Shown: positions 1-11,430 of the stretch, in pieces
How positions within the stretch are numbered: position 1 is the stretch's first letter
Layout: every line of letters starts with the position of its first letter
From: Symsagittifera roscoffensis
Taxonomy: Eukaryota > Xenacoelomorpha > Acoela > Convolutidae
Length of the DNA stretch: 64,000 nt
Direction of reading: 5' to 3'
NCBI RefSeq assembly: GCF_963678635.1
Contig: NC_087067.1
Coordinates: 60,188,594-60,252,593, forward strand
Notes under the pieces: model-generated
Databases searched by the model: none
Seen by the model: the letters and a program-made list of their open reading frames with translations, nothing else
What the model was told of the DNA's origin: nothing
Position numbers and translations under genes: made by a program

Positions 1-64
1 CTTTCGGCTTATCGCACACTTTCGGCCAATTGGGTCGTTTGGGCAAATTTCGGCTTATTGCACA
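1..64. repeat. End of a 46-bp satellite array
   Basis: The window opens inside a tandem array whose unit reads roughly tttcggccaattgggtcg, then tttgggcaa, then ctttcggcttatcgcacac, with a 46-bp period. The same array recurs at about 5.27-6.19 kb and 11.78-12.63 kb. This piece is the distal end of the array that precedes the first gag copy. Confidence 0.9.
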
Positions 65-274
65 CTTTCGGCCAATTGGATCGTACTGTCCAGAATATCT
101 AACGTCCAGAATACTGTCCTCTGGAATATCGTCCGGAATACTGTCCGGGTCGGCGGACCAAATTGTGCCGCACTCTCGTATCCTGTAAGACCTTACAAAA
201 CCTGCTTCAATATCTGTAAATTATCGGCAATTCAACAGATAATAGAAAGAATAAGTAATATCGGTTAAACATTA
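65..274 (-). repeat. Segment between satellite array and gag copy A
   Basis: About 210 bp that recurs at 6185-6379 and, cut short, at 12622-12820. It lies just downstream of the gag-protease stop on the minus strand. It contains several short motifs of the type cagtattc-ggac in both orientations (for example tccagaatactgtcc and tccggaatactgtcc). No coding potential is seen. It may be the edge of a long terminal repeat that also contains the satellite, but the repeat ends cannot be fixed by eye. Confidence 0.7.
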
Positions 275-2472
275 TTACATACCTACAACATATCTTGATC
301 CATCATGGACGCTGGAGGAATCAAGTATTTTAGCGGCCCTTTTGTCTCCGGCTGAACGGGAATCGACCTGTTTGTAGGCTCCGTATGACTCTATTTCATA
401 CCAGCGTTTGATTTGACAAGCTAGTTCGGTATCATCCGTATTGCACTTGAAACAAGTAGAAAGGAAACCAGCAGATGTCGGCATTGGGCCGCTCAAGACC
501 CTGCCTATTGGAAGGCGAACCGCGACGGGCGATGTGTTTGCATCGGCCTCACTCTTGAAATACTCCTCAGGCCGAATAGCATGGAAGGAGCCTTGACCAG
601 TTATTAAGTCTTCATCGGCAAAGCTATACACAATTGGTTTGATTGGAGCAAGGTACGGATACTTGCTCTGTAATGCAGGGATGTTGACGGTATCGGTACC
701 GACTTTAAGTTCATCCTTGACAAATGCGGTTAAATCAAATATGTATTCGAATCCATCGAAGTTAGAAGACACCTTCATCTGAACTTGTTTCGTTTTAACA
801 ACAGTCGTTGTGTTAATACCATTTACTGTGAGATCCAAATCTCTTCCTGAGAGACTCAGACATTTGACTAATATAGCCGATATCCAGGAATGACTAGATG
901 CTGAGTCACACAATGTTAAACAATCAGCACTCTGGAAATCGGTGGAAACTTGGAGCTTGATTATGGGCAGTAACCCTTTTGATGTTATGATTGATGATTG
1001 GTTGTTCGAGATTGCGCAACTTACATCTAAAGGAACGGGATTAATGTCTGCATGATTCGAACTTGCGTTTGGTATATTGTTGCTAAATGATTTTCGATCA
1101 GCGTTTGTGCTCGCTTTATCCGGCTCTGCATTAGATCTTGGTTGAACAGCGTTGGGTCTTGTATGGCTATCATTTTTGTCCGGATTTCGACTAGGAAAAA
1201 CACGTTCAGCGCCATGGAGAAGTACACTATGGGTGCTAGTGGAACCTGGTTTGGTGCATTTCTTTGCTCTGGGACATTGCCTGAATGCGTAGTTCCCTTG
1301 TAAGCAGGAGAAGCACAATTTGTTTTCCGCAGAAAATTTCGCAAGTTGTGTTGGAGTTTTCTCCTTAAACACAGAACACTTCCACAAGGCATGTTTCCCC
1401 TTGCAGAGGATACAAGAAGGATATTCAAACTTTTTCTCAACTGTACTTGTCGAGGTAAAAACTCTCGTTACAGCTTTAGTTTTGGATGGATCTTCGACTT
1501 TGTGCTTTCCAGGAATATTTTTCATTTGCTCATGAGCTTGTGCTTTATCTTTTAACCAATTGTTAAAGTCAGTTAGGTTGGGGCGTGACCAATTACTTTT
1601 CACGACAAAAATTGACAACGATTCTCTCATGTTTGGTGGAATTTTCGAAAGAGCTTGATTTAACAAAGAGACGCTTTTCAAATCTTCTTCATAATCAAGA
1701 GACCTAAAGACAGCCACTAGACTTGAAATGGTCATCGAGAAGCTAATGATGCTCTCAGAGTTGTGCATTCGAAGCTGCGGGAAACTGGACAACTTATCAA
1801 GGTGGGCCGTAATTACGTTTTGTTTTGTGGCTGGCCAAACTTTCTTTCTAGAGTTTTCAGAGCATCCTTATACATTCTTCCACTGTATGCAAACTCTGCT
1901 ATGGCTGACTTAGCTTTTCCCGTGACTAATGTTTTTAAATAAGTTAACTTCACATCATCGCTTAGGGACGCTGCGTCTACAGTACTGCAAAATTGGCCAA
2001 AAAATTCATGCCATTGGAGCGGGTTGCCATCGTACTGGGCCAGCTTCCATTCTGAAAGGGGAAATAAATTTGCAGGTGGTTGTGACACAATGTCATGGGG
2101 GGTGTATCCAGAGTATTGATTGGAGATGGCGGGCATGTTTCCAACAACTCGGGAATCGTTATTAAAGTTGTTAACGGGGATATGTTGAATGGAAGACGAA
2201 GGATGATGTACAGAGAAGTAACAGCATACCGGAGTATTGATAGCTGCTGTTCCAGCTGGATTCAAAAATGATGATGTATCGTTTTCGCAAAGTGTAGCGT
2301 TATTGGAAATAAGCAACGACTGCGTTTCGTGCTCAGGATTAGTGGATACAGCGTGCTTGATTCCATCGCCATCGCTGAAGGAGACGGTTGGTTGATAGGG
2401 ATAACTTTGTTGATCACAATCAAAAGTCAGATTCGGCAACGATCGCCGAGGTGAAGCTTCCGCTGTGGACAC
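275..2472 (-). pseudogene. BEL/Pao gag-protease, copy A (deleted, frameshifted)
   Basis: Retrotransposon Gag plus aspartic protease region of BEL/Pao type. Two frames (2472-1813 and 1792-275) make up one original frame. They are separated by a 5-bp ttttg insertion near 1819-1823 that is absent from copy B. Relative to copy B there is also an in-frame deletion of 141 codons just before the DUF1759 capsid region. Visible parts are the DUF1759-like segment (starting PLSEWKLAQYDGNPLQW), two Cys-rich knuckles (CILCKGKHALWKC and CFSCLQGNYAFRQC), and a peptidase_A17-like site with DSASS in place of the usual DSG. The frame ends at DGSRYVVGM, where an intact element would continue into reverse transcriptase. 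Copy A is nearly identical to copy B elsewhere, so the duplication is recent. Confidence 0.9.
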
Positions 2473-2697
2473 ATTTCTGTGTTGATGCGAACCACTTTTT
2501 AGATTTATATTATTTTCAAACTTTGAAGAAGACGGAACTACCTTGGGCCCTCTTTGGTTTTCTAATGCATGATCAACCCACTCGTTTACCCTGTCAGAAC
2601 GACGATCAACCGAAGACGCCAGCTCGAGATGCTGATCTATTTCAGACTCTTCGAGGTATTCAGTTTCAACCAGCTACTTAAATACTATTATTTAATG

Positions 2698-3393
2698 CTA
2701 CTTTAATACTTTTGCTTCAGCTACTTTAATACAATTTTCTTCGCTTAATCGTTCCATTTCAAGCTGACTTTTTTCAATTCGTAAACGATGATCTTGCTCT
2801 TTACGGTCAATTTCAAATATAATTTCTTGTTGTTTTCGTTCCATCTCAATCAGATGCTGTTGCTCTTCGATGATGGCTCCCTGTTGTTTCAGTCTTAAGG
2901 TTGCTTCATGTTGTTTTTCCAACTCTTCTCGCTTCATCTTCGCTAGGAGCAGTGCTTTGCGGCGCTCACTGGGGGTCAATGATTTCATTGAGCTTTGCTT
3001 ACTCGACCCGGATTCTGCCGATTTTAATGAAACTTTTGATCGACTAGTTTCACTGACCCAGACCTCTGAAGCTTGATTAGATTCCATATGAGCACGAGCC
3101 TTACCAGTTACTTCATCGTTAACTTTAACTATCCTATCCCACCAGGCAGCCAACTCCGTTAATAATTTGCTAGGTGTATCGGTTTTATTAGCTAATATAA
3201 CAAGTTCATCATTTTTTGCTGATGCTTTTTCGAGAATACTCTTGCATGATTCAATTAAGGCGTTTATTTTTGTTTTCCGAATTGGTCCCTCTAAACTCTC
3301 AGTTATGCGACTGTGAACTACGGAAAGCTCATTTTCTAGTGATGTTCGACCATTCATCAATCGTCGATGTTTTAACTCAATTTGTTCTGTCAT
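2698..3393 (-). pseudogene. BEL/Pao Gag N-terminal frame, copy A
   Basis: A 231-codon frame starting MTEQIELKHRRLMNGR. It is rich in charged residues, and its last third is a strong coiled-coil candidate (runs of E, K, Q and R around LAKMKREELEKQHEATLRLK). This is typical of the N-terminal part of BEL/Pao Gag, upstream of DUF1759. It ends where a 23-24 bp segment (core gtattaaagtagc) is repeated three times, which brings in stop codons. The roughly 225 bp that follow (2697-2473) are open again for about 70 codons (LVETEYLEESEIDQHLELA), so the N-terminal and capsid frames were once a single gag ORF. Same lesions as in copy B. Confidence 0.8.
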
Positions 3394-3555
3394 TTTGATT
3401 ACTTTTGAACTTGTTCACTTCTACTCAACCGCTCAACTGCTCATTTTGAGAGAAAAAAGGGAATAATTTAGTTAAGACCTCATCTTTAGTATCAATAAAT
3501 TATATTATGACTCATTAAGCAATATCACACATTAGAGAAGCACTTCATTTAATTC

Positions 3556-4154
3556 CTAGTTGCTGCTCAGCATTTCTTGTGTTTCGATTAGCTTGCCGCT
3601 TGCGTTTCCTGGCTTAGGAGTATTTTTCTTTGGAATAATGTACTTCAAATTCTTGCTATAACGCCTAAGGATCGTAAACGTTTTCAGATCTAGAGAGGGA
3701 TCCTGGTGTAGTTCTAAGTACTTTTGCCCTAACTCAGTGAGGTTCTCCTTCCTTCTAGATATCAGGTCTGTTACTATATTAATAACTAATATACCCGACT
3801 CTTTAAATTTAAAATGTATATCTTCCGTGCCTACACATTTACAGTAAGCGACTGCATAAATATTACGTTTATAGTTTAAAAGAATCTTCTTAAGCTGGTT
3901 AGGAGTTAGTGCATTAAGTTATTACTACGGTGTCGACTAATAGAGTTATTAACGGCGTCGTGCCAAATAACAATGTCGTTTCGGTTTAAGAGATAGTGAT
4001 CAAGTTGATACTGACAAATTTTACGGACGTTCACTGCGTTATGATTGAAACTTAACCCGGGAATGGCTAAGCACGATTGAGATACACGCTTTTGCGAAGC
4101 GGGGGAAAGTTTTTTCAAAGCGTGGTGCAGCGAGCTAGCAGCTAGTATGAACAT
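3556..4154 (-). pseudogene. Accessory ORF of unknown family, copy A
   Basis: Upstream of gag on the same strand. The first frame (4154-3906, MFILAASSLHHALKKL...) ends at a stop, but shifting frame at about 3915-3925 opens a further ~120 codons to the stop at 3556-3558 (ending ...LIETQEMLSSN). The combined product would be about 198 residues. Notable stretches are NRNDIVIWHDAVNNSISRHR at about residues 56-75 and, after the shift, ALTPNQLKKILLNYKRNIYA. I do not recognise a named domain; I have an impression of similar hypothetical proteins in other invertebrate genomes but cannot verify it. The same frameshift is present in copy B. Confidence 0.6.
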
Positions 4155-4910
4155 TTAGTGAATTAAATCAATTTTAAAGGAAGGGAATCAAGCAAACCGC
4201 GACCCGACCTCCCGCAACACCCTGAGCTAACAAGGTTGTAGCAAAAGGTAAGACGATTTGCTTGATAATACGCATCGGGTCTCGACTACGGCTACTTTTA
4301 TCCTATCGAACTAGTTAGTTAGCTGCACCACGTTTCAAGAACAAACACGGCGTTTTTCAGAATTTTTTTTCGCGAAAATTTCGGATTTTTTTTCCAAAAT
4401 TTTTCCAAAAATTTTTCTTTCCCAAAAATTTTTTTTTTCGAAAATTTTTTCCCGCGTTTTCACCAACAGTTCAAGTTCCAACAGTAACCTGATGCGTTTG
4501 CGAAATTTTGATTTTTTTTAAAGTCCAAAATTTGGGGCAAAAAACTCGACTCGGTCGTTTAAATTAAATTATTATGAAACTAGGCGCTTTGCTGAATAAT
4601 TTGCAAAACTTTAAAATTTTGGAAAAAAAATCAAAAATTTTCAATTTTTTTTTCAAAATTTTTTGGCCTTTTATTTCGATACGGTGTTGAGCTGACAAAC
4701 ACGGTGTTAGGATAACGTAATTAAGGTTTATGAGGCCGGTTTTTTCCTAAACCCACAGAAAATTTTCTGATCAGGTTTTGGTATCGAGAAAAATTGGGGG
4801 TTACGATTTTGCTATCAAAAGACCTCTTATCAGAAATTAAAGCATCAAATCAGCAAATTAGCACGAATGGACAAAGTTTTGGTTTTTTAGTCTTACAAGT
4901 TTTCTAGAGG
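4155..4910. other. AT-rich non-coding segment of unit A
   Basis: About 750 bp without a credible gene. It contains long runs of A and T with repeated aaaatttttt/ccaaaattttt strings at about 4360-4660. An almost identical segment is at 10678-11430. It probably belongs to the leader or terminal repeat of the duplicated retroelement. Confidence 0.7.
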
Positions 4911-6190
4911 CGTTCACCGGTAGATTTCAAAATCCACAGAAAATTTCGGGTCTTGAAAAAAATAGGTTTCCACAATCCACAATCAGGGACCTGAAAAGGC
5001 CTCCCCTTCTAACTGCGACGTTTCGGCTAACTGGGTCGATAAAAGCGCTCGGGGCAAAGTTGTCTTCTGATCTGTAATCTGAGTTGCCTTCTCTGAGTCC
5101 CTTCTAAGTGGGACGTTTCGGCTAACTGGGTCGTTTCGGCCAATCGGGTCGTTTCTCGTTTCGGCCAATCGGGGAGTTTCGGCCAATCGGGTCGTTTCGG
5201 CCAATCGGGTCGTTTCTCGTTTCGGCCAATCAGGTCGTTTCGGCCAATCGGGTCGTTTCGGCAATTTTCGGCTTATCGCACACTTTCGGCCAATTGGGTC
5301 GTTTGGGCAACTTTCGGCTTATCGCACACTTTCGGCCAATTGGGTCGTTTGGGCAACTTTCGGCTTATCGCACACTTTCGGCCAATTGGGTCGTTTGGGC
5401 AATTTTCGGCTTATCGCACACTTTCGGCCAATTGGGTCGTTTGGGCAACTTTCGGCTTATCGCACACTTTCGGCCAATTGGGTTGTTTGGGCAATTTTTG
5501 GCTTATTGCACACTTTCGGCCAATTGGCGTTCACCGGTAGATTTCAAAATCCACAGAAAACTTCGGGTCTTGAAAAAAAAAAGGTTTCCACAATCCACAA
5601 TCAGGGACCTGAAAAGGCCTCTCCTTCTAACTGCGACGTTTCGGCTAACTGGGTCGATAAAAGCGCTCGGGGCAAAGTTGTCTTATGATCTGTAATCTGA
5701 GTTGCCTTCTCTGAGTCCCTTCTAAGTGGGACGTTTCGGCTAACTGGGTCGTTTCGGCCAATCGGGTCGTTTCTCGTTTCGGCCAATCGGGGAGTTTCGG
5801 CCAATCGGGTCGTTTCGGCCAATCGGGTCGTTTCGGCCAATCAGGTCGTTTCGGCCAATCGGGTCGTTTCGGCAATTTTCGGCTTATCGCACACTTTCGG
5901 CCAATTGGGTCGTTTGGGCAACTTTCGGCTTATCGCACACTTTCGGCCAATTGGGTCGTTTGGGCAACTTTCGGCTTATCGCACACTTTCGTCCAATTGG
6001 GTCGTTTGGGCAACTTTCGGCTTATCGCACACTTTCGGCCAATTGGGTCGTTTGGGCAATTTTTGGCTTATTGCACACTTTCGGCCAATTGGGTCGCTTG
6101 GGCAACTTTCGGCTTATCGCACACTTTCGGCCAATTGGGTCGTTTGGGCAAATTTCGGCTTATTGCACACTTTCGGCCAATTGGATCGTA
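4911..6190. repeat. Composite satellite array 1 (18-bp and 46-bp units)
   Basis: There are two higher-order blocks, each opening with ggcgttcaccggtagattt (about 4911 and 5526). Each runs through a unique-looking ~220-bp header, then an 18-bp repeat (tcgtttcggccaatcggg), then the 46-bp repeat (cggccaattgggtcgtttgg...). The 46-bp period is explicit from 5294, 5340 and 5386 and from 5905, 5951 and 5997. Because 46 is not a multiple of three, several frames stay open across it by chance; I do not call these proteins. Confidence 0.92.
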
Positions 6191-6379
6191 CTGTCCAGAA
6201 TATCTAACGTCCAGAATACTGTCCTCTGGAATATCGTCCGGAATACTGTCCGGGTCGGCGGACCAAATTGTGCCGCACTCTCGTATCCTGTAAGACCTTA
6301 CAAAACCTGCTTCAATATCTGTAAATTATCGGCAATTCAACAGATAATAGAAAGAATAAGTAATATCGGTTAAACATTA
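6191..6379 (-). repeat. Segment between satellite array and gag copy B
   Basis: Second copy of the 65-274 segment, essentially identical. On the minus strand it follows the gag-protease stop directly. Confidence 0.75.
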
Positions 6380-8995
6380 TTACATACCTACAACATATCT
6401 TGATCCATCATGGACGCTGGAGGAATCAAGTATTTTAGCGGCCCTTTTGTCTCCGGCTGAACGGGAATCGACCTGTTTGTAGGCTCCGTATGACTCTATT
6501 TCATACCAGCGTTTGATTTGACAAGCTAGTTCGGTATCATCCGTATTGCACTTGAAACAAGTAGAAAGGAAACCAGCAGATGTCGGCATTGGGCCGCTCA
6601 AGACCCAGCCTATTGGAAGGCGAACCGCGACGGGCGATGTGTTTGCATCGGCCTCACTCTTGAAATACTCCTCAGGCCGAATAGCATGGAAGGAGCCTTG
6701 ACCAGTTATTAAGTCTTCATCGGCAAAGCTATACACAATTGGTTTGATTGGAGCAAGGTACGGATACTTGCTCTGTAATGCAGGGATGTTGACGGTATCG
6801 GTACCGACTTTAAGTTCATCCTTGACAAATGCGGTTAAATCAAATATGTATTCGAATCCATCGAAGTTAGAAGACACCTTCATCTGAACTTGTTTCGTTT
6901 TAACAACAGTCGTTGTGTTAATACCATTTACTGTGAGATCCAAATCTCTTCCTGAGAGACTCAGACATTTGACTAATATAGCCGATATCCAGGAATGACT
7001 AGATGCTGAGTCACACAATGTTAAACAATCAGCACTCTGGAAATCGGTGGAAACTTGGAGCTTGATTATGGGCAGTAACCCTTTTGATGTTATGATTGAT
7101 GATTGGTTGTTCGAGATTGCGCAACTTACATCTAAAGGAACGGGATTAATGTCTGCATGATTCGAACTTGCGTTTGGTATATTGTTGCTAAATGATTTTC
7201 GATCAGCGTTTGTGCTCGCTTTATCCGGCTCTGCATTAGATCTTGGTTGACCAGCGTTGGGTCTTGTATGGCTATCATTTTTGTCCGGATTTCGACTAGG
7301 AAAAACACGTTCAGCGCCATGGAGAAGTACACTATGGGTGCTAGTGGAACCTGGTTTGGTGCATTTCTTTGCTCTGGGACATTGCCTGAATGCGTAGTTC
7401 CCTTGTAAGCAGGAGAAGCACAATTTGTTTTCCGCAGAAAATTTCGCAAGTTGTGTTGGAGTTTTCTCCTTAAACACAGAACACTTCCACAAGGCATGTT
7501 TCCCCTTGCAGAGGATACAAGAAGGATATTCAAACTTTTTCTCAACTGTACTTGTCGAGGTAAAAACTCTCGTTACAGCTTTAGTTTTGGATGGATCTTC
7601 GACTTTGTGCTTTCCAGGAATATTTTTCATTTGCTCATGAGCTTGTGCTTTATCTTTTAACCAATTGTTAAAGTCAGTTAGGTTGGGGCGTGACCAATTA
7701 CTTTTCACGACAAAAAGTGACAACGATTCTCTCATGTTTGGTGGAATTTTCGAAAGAGCTTGATTTAACAAAGAGACGCTTTTCAAATCTTCTTCATAAT
7801 CAAGAGACCTAAAGACAGCCACTAGACTTGAAATGGTCATCGAGAAGCTAATGATGCTCTCAGAGTTGTGCATTCGAAGCTGCGGGAAACTGGACAACTT
7901 ATCAAGGTGGGCCGTAATTACGTTTTGTGGCTGGCCAAACTTTCTTTCTAGAGTTTTCAGAGCATCCTTATACATTCTTCCACTGTATGCAAACTCTGCT
8001 ATGGCTGACTTAGCTTTTCCCGTGACTAATGTTTTTAAATAAGTTAACTTCACATCATCGCTTAGGGACGCTGCGTCTACAGTACTGCAAAATTGGCCAA
8101 AAAATTCATGCCATTGGAGCGGGTTGCCATCGTACTGGGCCAGCTTCCATTCTGAAAGGGGATCCTTCTTTGAGACTGACAGAGCTTGGACTAATTCATT
8201 CAGTGTCACGGCTTGCGATTGGGGAGCTGGTTGCAACGACGGCAATGTGTTGCTAGGATCAGCTGCAAAAGGTTGCTGCTGATATATGTAAGTGTTTTCA
8301 GCTGATGCGTCGTGATTGGGAAACCCATAGTAAACGGTACCACCACTTGATACGTGTTGGAATTGTTGCTGAGGTATTGGCGTTACGGATGAAAAAACAC
8401 CAACTGATGGGTTTGTGTTACCATCACTTGTTACCCCAGTGATACATTGGGTGACTGCGGGTGTCCACTGTGGCATTAGTGGCAAATTGGGCTGACTAAT
8501 AACGGCAGACTGTCCGCTAAACGGATTGTTCACTGAAGCAGGGTTGCTATACACGTTATGTGATAGCAAGTTTTGATTTCTGCAGAATAAATTTGCAGGT
8601 GGTTGTGACACAATGTCATGGGGGGTGTATCCAGAGTATTGATTGGAGATGGCGGGCATGTTTCCAACAACTCGGGAATCGTTATTAAAGTTGTTAACGG
8701 GGATATGTTGAATGGAAGACGAAGGATGATGTACAGAGAAGTAACAGCATACCGGAGTATTGATAGCTGCTGTTCCAGCTGGATTCAAAAATGATGATGT
8801 ATCGTTTTCGCAAAGTGTAGCGTTATTGGAAATAAGCAACGACTGCGTTTCGTGCTCAGGATTAGTGGATACAGCGTGCTTGATTCCATCGCCATCGCTG
8901 AAGGAGACGGTTGGTTGATAGGGATAACTTTGTTGATCACAATCAAAAGTCAGATTCGGCAACGATCGCCGAGGTGAAGCTTCCGCTGTGGACAC
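6380..8995 (-). pseudogene. BEL/Pao gag-protease, copy B (longest frame)
   Basis: An 871-codon open frame. Approximate order: Ser/Pro/Asn/Gln-rich N-terminus (1-275), DUF1759 capsid-like region (about 280-430, KLAQYDGNPLQWHEFFGQ...), basic spacer, Cys-His knuckles (about 510-570), and retropepsin/peptidase_A17-like region with LTLCDSASSHSWI (about 690). A C-terminal stretch, KRWYEIESYGAYKQVDSRSA...DGSRYVVGM, aligns with the start of the reverse-transcriptase frame at 55858. The frame stops immediately after VVGM, so RT, RNase H and integrase are absent. It acts in particle assembly and processing in intact relatives. The first Met is downstream of a frame change near 9000 rather than a natural start, so I class it as a pseudogene although it is long and open. 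It is the second member of a tandem pair. Confidence 0.9.
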
Positions 8996-9916
8996 ATTTC
9001 TGTGTTGATGCGAACCACTTTTTAGATTTATATTATTTTCAAACTTTGAAGAAGACGGAACTACCTTGGGCCCTCTTTGGTTTTCTAATGCATGATCAAC
9101 CCACTCGTTTACCCTGTCAGAACGACGATCAACCGAAGACGCCAGCTCGAGATGCTGATCTATTTCAGACTCTTCGAGGTATTCAGTTTCAACCAGCTAC
9201 TTAAATACTATTATTTAATGCTACTTTAATACTTTTGCTTCAGCTACTTTAATACAATTTTCTTCGCTTAATCGTTCCATTTCAAGCTGACTTTTTTCGA
9301 TTCGTAAACGATGATCTTGCTCTTTACGGTCAATTTCAAATATAATTTCTTGTTGTTTTCGTTCCATCTCAATCAGATGCTGTTGCTCTTCGATGATGGC
9401 TCCCTGTTGTTTCAGTCTTAAGGTTGCTTCATGTTGTTTTTCCAACTCTTCTCGCTTCATCTTCGCTAGGAGCAGTGCTTTGCGGCGCTCACTGGGGGTC
9501 AATGATTTCATTGAGCTTTGCTTACTCGACCCGGATTCTGCCGATTTTAATGAAACTTTTGATCGACTAGTTTCACTGACCCAGACCTCTGAAGCTTGAT
9601 TAGATTCCATATGAGCACGAGCCTTACCAGTTACTTCATCGTTAACTTTAACTATCCTATCCCACCAGGCAGCCAACTCCGTTAATAATTTGCTAGGTGT
9701 ATCGGTTTTATTAGCTAATATAACAAGTTCATCATTTTTTGCTGATGCTTTTTCGAGAATACTCTTGCATGATTCAATTAAGGCGTTTATTTTTGTTTTC
9801 CGAATTGGTCCCTCTAAACTCTCAGTTATGCGACTGTGAACTACGGAAAGCTCATTTTCTAGTGATGTTCGACCATTCATCAATCGTCGATGTTTTAACT
9901 CAATTTGTTCTGTCAT
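8996..9916 (-). pseudogene. BEL/Pao Gag N-terminal frame and linker, copy B
   Basis: The 231-codon coiled-coil Gag frame (9916-9221), followed by the same three-fold gtattaaagtagc repeat with stops, then about 70 open codons (LVETEYLEESEIDQHLELA) up to a frame change near 9000. It is identical in organisation to copy A, apart from single-base changes. The shared lesions show that the element was already broken before it duplicated. Confidence 0.8.
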
Positions 9917-10078
9917 TTTGATTACTTTTGAACTTGTTCACTTCTACTCAACCGCTCAACTGCTCATTTTGAGAGAAAAAAGGGAATAATTTAGTTAAGA
10001 CCTCATCTTTAGTATCAATAAATTATATTATGACTCATTAAGCAATATCACACATTAGAGAAGCACTTCATTTAATTC

Positions 10079-10677
10079 CTAGTTGCTGCTCAGCATTTCT
10101 TGTGTTTCGATTAGCTTGCCGCTTGCGTTTCCTGGCTTAGGAGTATTTTTCTTTGGAATAATGTACTTCAAATTCTTGCTATAACGCCTAAGGATCGTAA
10201 ACGTTTTCAGATCTAGAGAGGGATCCTGGTGTAGTTCTAAGTACTTTTGCCCTAACTCAGTGAGGTTCTCCTTCCTTCTAGATATCAGGTCTGTTACTAT
10301 ATTAATAACTAATATACCCGACTCTTTAAATTTAAAATGTATATCTTCCGTGCCTACACCTTTACAGTAAGCGACTGCATAAATATTACGTTTATAGTTT
10401 AAAAGAATCTTCTTAAGCTGGTTAGGAGTTAGTGCATTAAGTTATTACTACGGTGTCGACTAATAGAGTTATTAACGGCGTCGTGCCAAATAACAATGTC
10501 GTTTCGGTTTAAGAGATAGTGATCAAGTTGATACTGACAAATTTTACGGACGTTCACTGCGTTATGATTGAAACTTAACCCGGGAATGGCTAAGCACGAT
10601 TGAGATACACGCTTTTGCGAAGCGGGGGAAAGTTTTTTCAAAGCGTGGTGCAGCGAGCTAGCAGCTAGTATGAACAT
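10079..10677 (-). pseudogene. Accessory ORF of unknown family, copy B
   Basis: Second copy of the frame at 3556-4154, with the same internal frameshift near 10440. It shows the same IWHDAVNNS motif and C-terminal basic tail (RRYSKNLKYIIPKKNTPKP). Its position upstream of gag on the same strand suggests an element-encoded accessory protein rather than a host gene. No catalytic motif, signal peptide or membrane segment is evident to me. Confidence 0.6.
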
Positions 10678-11430
10678 TTAGTGAATTAAATCAACTTTAG
10701 AGGAAGGGAATCAAGCAAACCGCGACCCGACCTCCCGCAACACCCTGAGCTAACAAGGTTGTAGCAAAAGGTAAGACGATTTGCTTGATAATACGCATCG
10801 GGTCTCGACTACGGCTACTTTTATCCTATCGAACTAGTTAGTTAGCTGCACCACGTTTCAAGAACAAACACGGCGTTTTTCAGAATTTTTTTTCGCGAAA
10901 ATTTCGGATTTTTTTTCCAAAATTTTTCCAAAAATTTTTCTTTCCCAAAAATTTTTTTTTTCGAAAATTTTTTCCCGCGTTTTCACCAACAGTTCAAGTT
11001 CCAACAGTGCCCTGATGCGTTTGCGAAATTTTGATTTTTTTTAAAGTCCAAAATTTGGGGCAAAAAACTCGACTCGGTCGTTTAAATTAAATTATTATGA
11101 AACTAGGCGCTTTGCTGAATAATTTGCAAAACTTTAAAATTTTGGAAAAAAAATCAAAAATTTTCAATTTTTTTTTCAAAATTTTTTGGCCTTTTATTTC
11201 GATACGGTGTTGAGCTGACAAACACGGTGTTAGGATAACGTAATTAAGGTTTATGAGGCCGGTTTTTTCCTAAACCCACAGAAAATTTTCTGATCAGGTT
11301 TTGGTATCGAGAAAAATTGGGGGTTACGATTTTGCTATCAAAAGACCTCTTATCAGAAATTAAAGCATCAAATCAGCAAATTAGCACGAATGGACAAAGT
11401 TTTGGTTTTTTAGTCTTGCAAGTTTTGTAG
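10678..11430. other. AT-rich non-coding segment of unit B
   Basis: Near-identical copy of 4155-4910, including the long A/T runs at about 10880-11190. No gene seen. Confidence 0.7.

Noticed and set aside
4983-5875. Minus-strand frames rich in RPDWPK and RLAETT repeats
   Set aside because: Direct translations of the 18-bp satellite; no independent sign of a gene.
5100-6190. CRISPR-like array of direct repeats
   Set aside because: Units are contiguous without unique spacers, and the context is eukaryotic retroelement DNA.
5294-6373. Long overlapping plus-strand frames of repeated peptide type (MGRLGNFRLIAHFRPIGSFG)
   Set aside because: They are translations of the 46-bp satellite. The period is not a multiple of three, so the unit is read in all three phases, and no stop occurs by chance.
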